From Acidobacteriota bacterium (GTDB lineage: Bacteria > Acidobacteriota > Terriglobia > Acidiferrales > UBA7541): a stretch of 64,000 nt of DNA. The stretch covers positions 1 through 64,000 of the forward strand of contig QHYH01000098.1 of the NCBI GenBank assembly GCA_003223215.1, in the 5' to 3' direction. Numbering within the stretch: position 1 is the first letter of the stretch; every line of letters begins with the position of its first letter. Shown here one piece after another: positions 52,519-60,379 of the stretch. Made by a program: the position numbers and the translations under genes. The notes beneath the pieces were generated by a model that worked only from the letters and a program-made list of their open reading frames with translations, had not been told where the DNA came from and made no database searches.

Positions 52519-53015
52519 CTACCGAACTTCGAGCGGCCGTCTCGAATTGGCCCCACCGTGTTGTCCGGTTTTGCGTGCCGGGCCGAATTGATCGTACTGG
52601 CGCATGAGAGCAGTCACTTGCATGCGAGCGCGAAAGAACCGAGCTTTTAGAGTGCCTTCTGGAACACCAAGAGCTGTGGCTGCTTCGGACGTCGTCAATC
52701 CTTCAAACACGCGGAGGCGAAAAGCGACGCGAAGTCGAACGGGCAGGTTTTCCACTACTCGCTCCAGGTTCTCACGCGTTTGCGTTTCACGAAGAGTTTC
52801 TTGAGTGTCCGGGCAGAATCCTGAAGCCGCTCAGGCCAAATGGGCACTCCTTCTTTGCTTTGCTCGTCGAGTGAAACGAGAGCGTGGTTTATCCGGCGTC
52901 GAAGTTGCATGCTGGCGGCGTTCAGAACAATGCTGCCGAGCCAAGTTGAAAACTGAGCGTCGCCTCTTAACTGGTGCACGTGTTTGAAGGCCGAGGCGTT
53001 TTCCAAGGGGAAATT
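52519..53015 (-). pseudogene. ECF sigma factor, frameshifted and 5'-truncated
   Basis: Region 2 (FKHVHQLRGDAQFSTWLGSI, VLNAASMQLRRR) is encoded from about 53015. Near 52815 the frame is lost: the true continuation in the next frame is ETLRETQTRENLERVVENLP, then region 4 RLRVAFRLRVFEGLTTSEAA, TALGVPEGTLKARFFRARMQ, ending at 52519. The gene lacks the start of region 2, so an initiation factor could not be made. Confidence 0.75.
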
Positions 53016-53640
53016 GGAAAATATGGATGTTAACGCCAGTGAAAAACGGAGCCATTATGGCCGGTGTTGGGCGGGGCCACTGATCCACCAGAGCCCGCTG
53101 GTAAGGACGCAGTAAGAACTCTAAATTAGTTTCTAAATCTTGCACACCGCCGCGCTTCGATTTAAATTCTCGTCAGGAGTTTAACTAGTTTCCGTTTTTG
53201 GCTTTCAATGTTCAACTCCAGCGCCAAACTCTCTCTTGCTCTCGCGGAAGGAATGCCGGAGCTGTGTAGTGTTCCTCATGCAAGACCACTCCAGCCGCCG
53301 AGTCTACGCCTGCCTAGCTTTCCCATATCCCAACAAATCACGCCAGACTACTACTGCTGCGTGTCGGGAAGGATCAGCGGGCAGAAAAATTGCGCTCGGT
53401 CATCGAGTCGGTCAAGATGGCACACCGAACACAACCGACATTCTACGAATCACGATCCTGCTGACGGCGCGGGAGGAACGCCAGTGAGCTGACAGCGTGA
53501 TCTGGCGGGAAATAAACTCGAAACTGAGACTGCTCGCTTCATGCACAGTCAGCGTGTGGGCGTGCCCCAAGGCAGCCCTTCAGACAAATGGCTCAGCGCA
53601 AAACGGCGAAAGTGGATCCCTTTTAAACCGGCGCTAACAA
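53016..53640. other. Region without a recognisable gene
   Basis: About 625 bp between the sigma-factor relic and the tRNA-Gly upstream region. Forward frames such as the one near 53236-53487 show no recognisable family. Confidence 0.4.
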
Positions 53641-53708
53641 ATATGGAAAATGGCCGATCTGTACGTGCAGTCGCTTAGTCGTATATAATCAGCAAGCTAG
53701 AGAAGCGA
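53641..53708 (+). promoter_or_regulatory. tRNA-Gly promoter region, also present as a diverged copy at 47334
   Basis: The region holds TATAAT at 53684-53689, 20 bases before the tRNA. The first copy has TATGAA at the same place, so its promoter is weakened. Both start ATATGGAAAATGG and contain GTCGCTTAGTCG. Confidence 0.55.
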
Positions 53709-53782
53709 GCGGGCGTCGTACAATGGCAGTATAGAAGCTTCCCAAGCTTCGGACGTGGGTTCGATTCCCATCGCCCGCTCCA
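53709..53782 (+). tRNA. tRNA-Gly (anticodon CCC)
   Basis: A complete 74-nt tRNA with encoded CCA. The acceptor pairs GCGGGCG (53709-53715) with CGCCCGC; the D-arm is GTAC/GTAT; the anticodon arm is GAAGC-TTCCCAA-GCTTC with CCC at 53741-53743; the T-arm is GTGGG-TTCGATT-CCCAT; the discriminator is T, followed by CCA at 53780-53782. The integrase gene ends 5 bp downstream on the other strand, so this tRNA's 3' end is probably its attachment site. Confidence 0.92.
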
Positions 53783-53786
53783 GATT

Positions 53787-55022
53787 CTAAAGAACTTGCA
53801 CCGCTACCTCATTTTCCATTTTTTCCAAAATATCAATTTTGTTGCCAAACTTTGTGGAAAATTCGATGCGGATTTGTTCGAGAGGAATCTCTCCCGTGTA
53901 CCGTGCCGTCATCGCAGAGGACGTGTGCCCCATTTGCTGACGGATCACTGCAGGGTTGATACCGGCGAGTTCCCATCGGCGGTTGCAGCCACGTCGAAAG
54001 GCATGCAAACCGGCCTTCTTTAGTCCCAGAGCCGTCACGGCCGGATGTAGACATTGATTCAGCACATAGGTTTCGCGGAGTGGACCGCCACGCTTCGAGC
54101 GGAAGACCAAGGCATGGGAGCTAACGGAGGTTCCGAGGAACCCCTTCAGTCTCTGCATTGCCCTTCGACCCTCAGGGTCCCGAAGGAGAACCGTTCGATA
54201 GGCCGTTACGTTCTTACAGGGTCCAATCTTCCCGGCGCTTCGTTGATCTGAGGATTCTTCTACCCGAACTGTGCCCGCACCGAAGTCAAGGTCATTCGCC
54301 CTCAGTGCGAGGAGCTCACTTGTTCGCAAGCCTGACGCTGCTGCCAGAAGGAACAGCGTGGCGTACTGTTCTCGACGGGCCTTGCCAAGCCGGTCCATCT
54401 TGCCGACGTATTCGGCAATCTGTTGCGCTTGGGCCCAAGAGAACGACACCTTTCGGCGGCTGTCTATCTTCATCTGCAGCTTGTCACGCTCAGAAATTGC
54501 GAGCCCGCTTTGGGAGAAAGGAGGCTTTTTGTCCTTCGAGGATGCCGAGAGAACTCGCTGCATCGTGCGCAGGATGTTCTTTATCGTCACCCAGGAGAGT
54601 CTCTGCTCCCGCTTCTTCCATATCCACTCATTCACTGAATCGATGTTGATATGCTCTACCGGAATGTTTTTCCAGTCCGCCTCGAGGTGGGCCTTGAGGT
54701 GCCCATCTGCAACCGAAAAAGTGGACGCTCGAAGCATTCGTGGGGCAAACACTTCCCGGTAGTACGAGACAGCATCGGCGAAGGTCCTGGAGGAAGGAAT
54801 GTGATAGTCACTCGAATTGAGTTCCAGCCTCGAGATGAATTCCAGTTTCTTCCGCGCGGCTTCGCTTTTCGTCATCTGGCTTGTCGGTCCGATAACTTCT
54901 GTCTGACGCTTTCTTTCTTCTTGTCCCGGAAGATCAATCCAGTACTGAAAAAAGAAGAACTTCTGGCCGTCGGCACGTTTTCCTACGCGCACCTTCGGAT
55001 TCTGCCCTTTCCTGCGACTCAT
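53787..55022 (-). CDS. Tyrosine integrase beside tRNA-Gly
   Basis: From ATG 55022 (MSRRKGQNPKVRVGKRADGQ, GAGGAA upstream) this is a 411-residue integrase. It has an N-terminal beta-sheet arm-binding domain (KFFFFQYWIDLPGQEERKRQ), a core-binding domain (FADAVSYYREVFAPRML) and the catalytic domain: ASGLRTSELLALRANDLDFG, LHAFRRGCNRRWELAG and QQMGHTSSAMTARYTGEIP with the nucleophile. It looks intact. The gene points at the tRNA-Gly 3' end, so it is the integrase of an element inserted there. The frame continues upstream without interruption into a relic of another gene, which is not part of it. Confidence 0.88.
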   Translation of the reverse strand: MSRRKGQNPKVRVGKRADGQKFFFFQYWIDLPGQEERKRQTEVIGPTSQMTKSEAARKKLEFISRLELNSSDYHIPSSRTFADAVSYYREVFAPRMLRASTFSVADGHLKAHLEADWKNIPVEHINIDSVNEWIWKKREQRLSWVTIKNILRTMQRVLSASSKDKKPPFSQSGLAISERDKLQMKIDSRRKVSFSWAQAQQIAEYVGKMDRLGKARREQYATLFLLAAASGLRTSELLALRANDLDFGAGTVRVEESSDQRSAGKIGPCKNVTAYRTVLLRDPEGRRAMQRLKGFLGTSVSSHALVFRSKRGGPLRETYVLNQCLHPAVTALGLKKAGLHAFRRGCNRRWELAGINPAVIRQQMGHTSSAMTARYTGEIPLEQIRIEFSTKFGNKIDILEKMENEVAVQVL

Positions 55023-55179
55023 GCGTTTTCCTCGCTTTCGAGTCGCTTGAACTGGCGGCACGTCAATGTTATCAGTACGCGAAGCGCGGTCAACGGGCAT
55101 CTGGCGCTCGATGGGCGAAGCGGTGGAAGACTGAGAAATGAAATTGCTGGATATTGAAACAGCCGTCATTTTGTTGAAG

Positions 55180-55673
55180 CTATTCCTTAACGAGTCCGCC
55201 GATGCGCCGGTCGAGGTCTTCGGCGCGATAGGCCAAAATCTGCTCGGCGAAAGGGCGCATGCAGCTGCCGTTTTTCCCGAGCCCACCGCACCCACAATGG
55301 CGGTGCCCGTGAAAAGGCCTCGTTCCGGGATGACCAGCCAGCGCGGTGCTTCCGAGGGCCTTTGCTTGCGGGGGTGATGTACCTCGCCTACTACGAGAGG
55401 AAGTTCTGTCCTCTTCCGGAGGACAGGATAAGGAGGCAGTTTGCCCGCCCGAATCTGGCGGCCTGCCTTGAGGGCGAACATGTAGATGCCGGAAGCAGGA
55501 TCGAATAGGCGATGTAAGGTGTTGTATAGAGGAAGAGGGCGTAGGAGTAGTTGAAAAAGAGAGGCCGAGGCTGAGCGGATGGCCATGACCCGTAGGAAGT
55601 AGAGCGCTATTCGCGTGGCCGCCGAGAGAAGACAGGCGAGGAAGTGCCTCGAGTGGAGAATTCGTTGAATCAT
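55180..55673 (-). pseudogene. Type IV coupling protein (TraG/VirD4-like), truncated and frameshifted
   Basis: The first 130 codons give an N-terminal hydrophobic segment, then PPYPVLRKRTELPLVVGEVH, RWLVIPERGLFTGTAIVGAV and a Walker A GAVGSGKTAA. After a one-base frame change just past it (near 55260) the other frame gives CMRPFAEQILAYRAEDLDRR, IGGLVKE-stop, the expected continuation. The ATPase core beyond this point is lost. This is a relic of a conjugation system's DNA pump and suggests that the element was once an integrative conjugative element. Confidence 0.7.
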
Positions 55674-55808
55674 GCCCGCGCCACGTTTGGCGCGGTGTGG
55701 CTAACCTTCCTCTCAGTCTGCGTCTGCTGTTGCTTGCGCCAGCGGCCGAGATCCACATCTCTCCAAACATGATTTCTCCTTTCCTTAGCTCTTCTTGGCA
55801 TTACAGGA

Positions 55809-55926
55809 CGCGGGCAAAACACCCGGTGAACAGAGAATCATCCTGTTCACTGGGCTGGAGCGACCGCCACGGTTCCCGTGGCAACGAAGTGGGGTCGCTC
55901 CAGCCCATTCCGGTGTTTTGCCCGCG
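55809..55926. other. 118-nt multi-armed inverted-repeat structure
   Basis: Four nested or adjacent stems can be read directly. Outer: 55809-55826 with 55910-55926, 17 bp with one bulged C. Arm A: GTGAACAG (55826-55833) with CTGTTCAC (55843-55850). Arm B: GGGCTGGAGCGACC (55852-55865) with GGTCGCTCCAGCCC (55893-55906), 14 bp perfect. Inside B, arm C: GCCACGG (55866-55872) with CCGTGGC (55876-55882). Another 9-bp hairpin (GGTGACGGG/CCCGTCACC) lies at 56002-56044. It could be a folded single-stranded DNA site (such as a transfer origin) or a structured RNA. No reverse transcriptase or transposase lies beside it. Confidence 0.7.
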
Positions 55927-55957
55927 CCCAAATTGATCGTCGCGCCATGCGCAACCG

Positions 55958-56240
55958 CTATGCTCCCAACAACTTCGCGGCACCCCGGGGGTGACGCGAA
56001 CGGTGACGGGAAGAGTTACGTGTGTCTTTCACGCACCCGTCACCGCGACGATTGATCTCCGCCACTGGTGAACCGTGTTCCTGCACCAGGAGGGTCCCGA
56101 AAAATACGGGCCGGTCGGGCTTGAGTTGCGAAAACCCCAACCGTAAGTCACGCTCCGTGATCGTCCCCGTGCTCCATGCCTGATAGAGGCTTTCGAAGCG
56201 GGCACCATGGAATCGCCGGCGGGCATCTCTTTCAGATTTC
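55958..56240 (-). CDS. Hypothetical protein or fragment
   Basis: The reverse strand encodes FHGARFESLYQAWSTGTITE, RDLRLGFSQLKPDRPVFFGT and LLVQEHGSPVAEINRRGDG, which reads like real protein sequence with a GFSQLKPD.PVFFG core, ending at 55958. I see no family and no secure start codon, so the 5' end may be lost. Conjugation modules often have small genes at this position. Confidence 0.35.
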
Positions 56241-56362
56241 TGGTGACGAGCATTCCCCGTCCCTAGCTCCTGTTAAACAGCGATTGCGGACAGGTGAAAT
56301 CCGTTGCGGAATCGGGCCAGCCACTTCTACGAGTACGCCACTAACCAGGAGTCAATGCCGCT

Positions 56363-57136
56363 TCACAGCGCAAATTGCTTCCGAAGCGCCCCGGCGAAAT
56401 CGTTCGGACCCCACCCCAGTCGCTGTTCGTTCTCACCGAGGAATGTCTCCGCCGCTTCCCTCAGTCGGTCGGATATTTCGCGTTGATTCAACTCGGCAAT
56501 CAATGCTGGTACCGCCCGAGATTCTTTTCGATTGGCTAAGGCGACGAGTGCTTCTTCGCGTACATCGCAATTGGGGTCGCTCATTCGTTCCAGTAGTACT
56601 TCACGTATCTCAGGCGAATCCTTATCTCCAAGTACACCGAGGCCAAACGTTGCCCAATCCCGCACGTCGTCGTCAACATCGTGCATCAGTGTCATTAATA
56701 CTGGCGCGGCACGCGGGTCATCTGCAAAGTTGCCTAATGCACAGGCCACAGCAAATCTGACATCCGGGTTCTCGTGCTCGCAATTTGCAATCACCAAAGG
56801 CACCGCGAGGGGATTTCCTACATGTCCGAGCGCGTGAATTGCTGAGAGCAATGGCAACGGGTCCCGTTCTCGTTCCGCTAACGCCGACAGAATCAAATAA
56901 GATTCGTCGGGGAAATTGTTAGTGGGGTGTTCGCCCGTCCGCCCAATTTGCGCGAGCACATCTGCTCCGCGAGCACGTTTCAGCGGGTCCTCTGAACCAC
57001 ACCACTCCGCGGCCCGCTCGAAAACGGCGCGACTGCCTATCTTTCGCAATGCCTGGACGGCTTCCCACGGCAAATCATCGTCGTAGTCACCAACCAAGGT
57101 TTGAGCGAAAATGCCGTCGAATTGTTCCAAAATCAT
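56363..57136 (-). CDS. HEAT-repeat protein (PBS lyase-like)
   Basis: A 257-residue all-helical protein with about six HEAT-like repeats, for example LPWEAVQALRKIGSRAVFER, LLSAIHALGHVGNPLAVPLV, VRFAVACALGNFADDPRAAP, VRDWATFGLGVLGDKDSPEI and VREEALVALANRKESRAVPA. Such proteins bind partner proteins; they are not themselves enzymes. It is monocistronic and uninterrupted within a region of broken genes. Confidence 0.85.
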   Translation of the reverse strand: MILEQFDGIFAQTLVGDYDDDLPWEAVQALRKIGSRAVFERAAEWCGSEDPLKRARGADVLAQIGRTGEHPTNNFPDESYLILSALAERERDPLPLLSAIHALGHVGNPLAVPLVIANCEHENPDVRFAVACALGNFADDPRAAPVLMTLMHDVDDDVRDWATFGLGVLGDKDSPEIREVLLERMSDPNCDVREEALVALANRKESRAVPALIAELNQREISDRLREAAETFLGENEQRLGWGPNDFAGALRKQFAL

Positions 57137-57367
57137 AGCAAAAGCATACCACTCGGATGGCTAGGTCCCGAGTAACAGCGTTCGCGTCCATGTGGAATAC
57201 GCCAAAACCGGGAGTTAGTGGCGTTGTCTCTCGGACAGCCTCTAACAAAGCAAACGAATGCGGAGAGTTCAAGCCGTTGGAATGAGCGGTTCGTGTCCGG
57301 TTCAGCACAACGACTCGTCCGCCGCCGGGCGGCTACGTCCTAACGCCGTCATCGGTAAAGAGGTTTC
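57137..57367. other. Intergenic region
   Basis: 230 bp; no gene recognised. Confidence 0.4.
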
Positions 57368-57574
57368 CTACCTGTGAGCGTTCCAGACGAAAACGAGCAC
57401 AACGAAACAAACGACCGCACCCCATGCAATAAGGAAAGCCACCAGCACCTTTTTCGTCGGCTTTCGCCATATTTCCCTTTGTGGCCCAAGCCCAGATAGA
57501 AGCGCATAGAACAACAGCGGCAAGCCGAGGAGTATTTTGACCGCTAGCCACAAGTTGTCTTTCTCTTTCGTCAT
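57368..57574 (-). CDS. Small membrane protein with two helices
   Basis: From ATG 57574 this is a 68-residue protein with helices LAVKILLGLPLLFYALLSGL and VLVAFLIAWGAVVCFVVLVF separated by a charged loop (GPQREIWRKPTKK). Its composition is protein-like. Family unknown. Confidence 0.5.
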   Translation of the reverse strand: MTKEKDNLWLAVKILLGLPLLFYALLSGLGPQREIWRKPTKKVLVAFLIAWGAVVCFVVLVFVWNAHR

Positions 57575-57699
57575 ACGAGAGAATGTACTTAAATTTCGGT
57601 CCAAGTCCTCGGAAGCGTGGTAATCGGAAATCGGCGCGTAGCGTCCGACTTGGGTTTGGATACCAAGCCCGCGAATTAGGCGCCAGCCAGCTTCGCTTC

Positions 57700-58327
57700 A
57701 ACGCGGCTGGCTGAGCTGCTTCAGCTTCTGCTCCGCGCTGTCGCGGATTCCCTTGCGCCGATCTTCCAACAGCTCCGTCACACCAACACGCTGCTCTCCA
57801 ATGCCCTGCTACTGACTCGCGCCACCGGGATCCGTGCCCAAGAATGCATCGATCTCCGCTTGGATTGCCTGCAGCAGGTGGGGGAACAAGAAGCCGCACT
57901 ACATGTGCCATTGGGCAAGCTCCATTCCGAACGCTGGGTACCCGTCGATCAGGAAACGCAACACATCTTGGCGCGTATTGTGGAGCTGCGCGCTCTTTCT
58001 CCAGCTACCTGGTTGGCGAAGTCTGACAACTTCTTGCTCCCTCGCTGCCGCGGAGGACGTCATCCCGTCCACGACATGCTCTGTCATGCCTTAGCCCAAG
58101 CCGCCCTGCGCGCTGGTTGTACCAGCAAGGTGACCCTGCATCGTCTTCGTCACACCTACGCTACAGAAATGATCCGTCTCGGCGTCAGCCTGCCTGCACT
58201 CATGCAAATGCTAGGGCATAAAGACATCAACATGACCTTGCGCTACTATCTGCAGAAAGTAGATATGTGTAGTTGGTGTCCCAAGTCACGTGTTGTCAAC
58301 GTGCGCGCGTGGCTGGACTCAGCATAA
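57700..58327 (+). pseudogene. XerD-like recombinase, 5'-truncated, interrupted by the RIT element at the catalytic Tyr
   Basis: The frame from about 57700 encodes TRATGIRAQECIDLRLDC (first Arg), VPLGKLHSERWVPVDQETQ, LHRLRHTYATEMIRLGVSLP (HxxR) and GHKDINMTLRYYLQ. The catalytic Tyr is the first Tyr of RYYLQ, coded TAC at 58244-58246, exactly the left end of the RIT terminal repeat. Everything after is RIT sequence; the apparent tail (VDMCSWCPKSRVV) is not family-like. The N-terminal domain is missing. Confidence 0.8.
58244..58278 (+). repeat. RIT terminal inverted repeat, left
   Basis: Starts TACTATCTGC and carries TATGT (58264-58268) and AGTTG near its inner end (58271-58275). Pairs with 61732-61766. 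Two conserved blocks separated by 10 variable bases suggest two recombinase binding sites. Confidence 0.85.
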
Positions 58328-58391
58328 TATCCTCGGTTGATTGGCGGAGCCCGGGTCGGGGTTGTCATGTGACGCGTGTCCTTAGGGAGGG

Positions 58392-59402
58392 TTACAAGGA
58401 ATGGAGCCAGTCAAGAAGGTCTTTGTTCTGCTGCCAGCATGGGATCGTCTGGACTGACGGAGGCTCGCTGATTTTTTCAAGGGCCTTTCGTTTCATCTCC
58501 AGATTTGCCCTCGCGTAAATCTGAGTCGTTTTAGCATCCACGTGGCCGAGGAAGTCGCGGATCATGTCCAGCGAGACCCCGCTCTGCAACAGGTGCATAC
58601 CCTTCGTGTGCCTCAGCGTGTGCGGACTTACGGTGCGGTTCAAACTCGGGCGCCTGCTTTGTGCCAGGACCACGTATTTGTGAAGGATGTACCGGATTCC
58701 CGAACGCGTCAGTCGTTCGTGGTGCGCATTCTGGAAAAGAGGCTTGTCGAACTGTTCGGGACGATCAAGGTGGTTTTCCTGCATGTGCTTGCGCAGAAGC
58801 TGAACTGTGTTTCCCATCAAAGGCACAGCGCGCATCTTGCGCCCCTTGCCCAGAAGGCGCAGCTGCGCGGGTGGATCCAAACGCACGTCTCCGACGGAAA
58901 GATCGACCAGCTCCTGAACACGCGCTCCCGCGTCGTAGAGGACGCTCAACAAAACCGCATCTCTCCGACCCTCTGGTGTTTGGAGGTCTGGCTGCGCCAG
59001 GATCTCCGCCAACTCTTCTTTGGAAAGGTAGTTGACGGTTGGCCGAGCATGTTTCCGCAGCGGGATCGCGAGGACTTTTTGACACTGATGCATACGGGCC
59101 GGCTCTTCCGCTTGAACATATCGGAAGAATGCGTGCAAGGCCGCAAGGCGTTGATTGCGCGTGCGGGGTGAAGACTTTCTTTCTCGCTCCAAGTAGTCCA
59201 GGAATGCTTCGACGAGCGAAACATCAATCTGTTCAAGACGCAGCCTTTCCGGAGCGATTCCCCGCACATCGCGGCAGAATCGTAGAAGCAGAGTGAATAC
59301 GTCGCGGTAGGCCTTGATGGTGTTCGGGCTGAGATTCCGCTGGGCCGCCAGATAATGTGTCAAAAAGTTCGTGACGTGAACGGAGAGATCGGTCGGTTTC
59401 AT
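58392..59402 (-). CDS. ritC: RIT recombinase C
   Basis: A 336-residue tyrosine recombinase, third gene of the trio; its ATG overlaps the ritB stop (ATGA). Core-binding domain: HVTNFLTHYLAAQRNLSPNT. Catalytic residues: Arg in LYDAGARVQELVDLSVGDVR, HxxR in SPHTLRHTKGMHLLQSG, and LGHVDAKTTQIYARANLEMK with the nucleophile Tyr. The C-terminal tail (SEPPSVQTIPCWQQNKDLLD) is longer than in XerD and resembles the remnant at 2385-2603. All three recombinases are presumed to act together to move the element. Confidence 0.88.
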   Translation of the reverse strand: MKPTDLSVHVTNFLTHYLAAQRNLSPNTIKAYRDVFTLLLRFCRDVRGIAPERLRLEQIDVSLVEAFLDYLERERKSSPRTRNQRLAALHAFFRYVQAEEPARMHQCQKVLAIPLRKHARPTVNYLSKEELAEILAQPDLQTPEGRRDAVLLSVLYDAGARVQELVDLSVGDVRLDPPAQLRLLGKGRKMRAVPLMGNTVQLLRKHMQENHLDRPEQFDKPLFQNAHHERLTRSGIRYILHKYVVLAQSRRPSLNRTVSPHTLRHTKGMHLLQSGVSLDMIRDFLGHVDAKTTQIYARANLEMKRKALEKISEPPSVQTIPCWQQNKDLLDWLHSL

Positions 59403-60379
59403 GGTTCGACCCTCCGCGGAATGACATCGCCAAAGGCCGCGTCCGCTCGCGCCGTAATCTCGGGAAAAAGTTCGGCGGTCAGATGAAGGTAACGCTGAGT
59501 TCCGGAAAGATCCTGATGGCCAAGGTAAGTAGCCAGAAGAGGAAGTTTGGCATCCAGATCCTCACCGTCTTGATACCAGCGTCGTAAGACACGGACGGCG
59601 AACAGGTGCCGAGCGTCGTGGATCCTGGGTCCCTTGCCTCGCCCGGCGTGAGGAATTCCGCACTGCAGCAGCAGTTGTCGGAACACCGTATAAACCGTGC
59701 GTAGGCTCACGGGCCCTCCATTTGGTCCCGGGAAGAAGATTGCATCGGGCGGGCGTTTTTCGAAATGGGCAGCATACTTTTGCAAGCGGTTCACGAGAGG
59801 CAAGGAGGGGGGAACCAAGCGGTCTTTGCGGAATTTCCCCTGGCGAACCGTGATGATGCCTTGATTCAGATCGACGTCTCGAACTCGCAGTTTTAGTACT
59901 TCTCCGACCCGAAACCCGCAGCTGTACAGGAGCCGAAAGATTTCGGGCATAACGAGATGCCGCTGAGGTGAACGCGCCGTTGGCTGCAAGGCGTCCACGG
60001 CCTGAAAGAACCTTCCAAGCTCTTCGTCGGTTAGCAACCTTGGCACAAAAGTCGATGGGTTTCGAGTACCGAAAGTGGAATCAGGCACGTAAGCGGAATA
60101 ACCTACCCGCAACAAAAACCTTGAGAATTGGCGAGTGACGACGATCCGTTGCTGGTGCGTTCCTGCACTTTCGTGTGCTTTCTTTGCTAACCATTTCCGG
60201 GTGATGGAGACAGGTAACTCATACCTCGCCAATCCCTCCTGCACCAAAAAGTCGTCGAGGCGCTGCAAGATTCGAGTCTGCTCCCTATAGGCGTACCCAC
60301 AGGCATGCTTTTCCTGAAGAAAATTCTCCATGTAGGCAGACAGAACGCTTTGGAACCGGTTGGATGGATCAGCGGGCAT
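59399..60379 (-). CDS. ritB: RIT recombinase B
   Basis: A 326-residue recombinase, second of the trio. The N-terminal domain includes FLQEKHACGYAYREQTRILQ and VTRQFSRFLLRVGYSAYVP. Catalytic residues: Arg in SCGFRVGEVLKLRVRDVDLN, the HxxR box as IHDARHLFAVRVLRRW and LGHQDLSGTQRYLHLTAE with the nucleophile. It overlaps ritA by 11 bp and ritC by 4 bp, so translation is coupled. The beta-hairpin (GIITVRQGKFRKDRLVP) carries the catalytic Lys. Confidence 0.88.
   Translation of the reverse strand: MPADPSNRFQSVLSAYMENFLQEKHACGYAYREQTRILQRLDDFLVQEGLARYELPVSITRKWLAKKAHESAGTHQQRIVVTRQFSRFLLRVGYSAYVPDSTFGTRNPSTFVPRLLTDEELGRFFQAVDALQPTARSPQRHLVMPEIFRLLYSCGFRVGEVLKLRVRDVDLNQGIITVRQGKFRKDRLVPPSLPLVNRLQKYAAHFEKRPPDAIFFPGPNGGPVSLRTVYTVFRQLLLQCGIPHAGRGKGPRIHDARHLFAVRVLRRWYQDGEDLDAKLPLLATYLGHQDLSGTQRYLHLTAELFPEITARADAAFGDVIPRRVEP

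Noticed and set aside
55809-55926. Retron ncRNA
   Set aside because: The outer stem with inner hairpins is reminiscent of a1/a2 and msr/msd, but no reverse transcriptase gene is present nearby.
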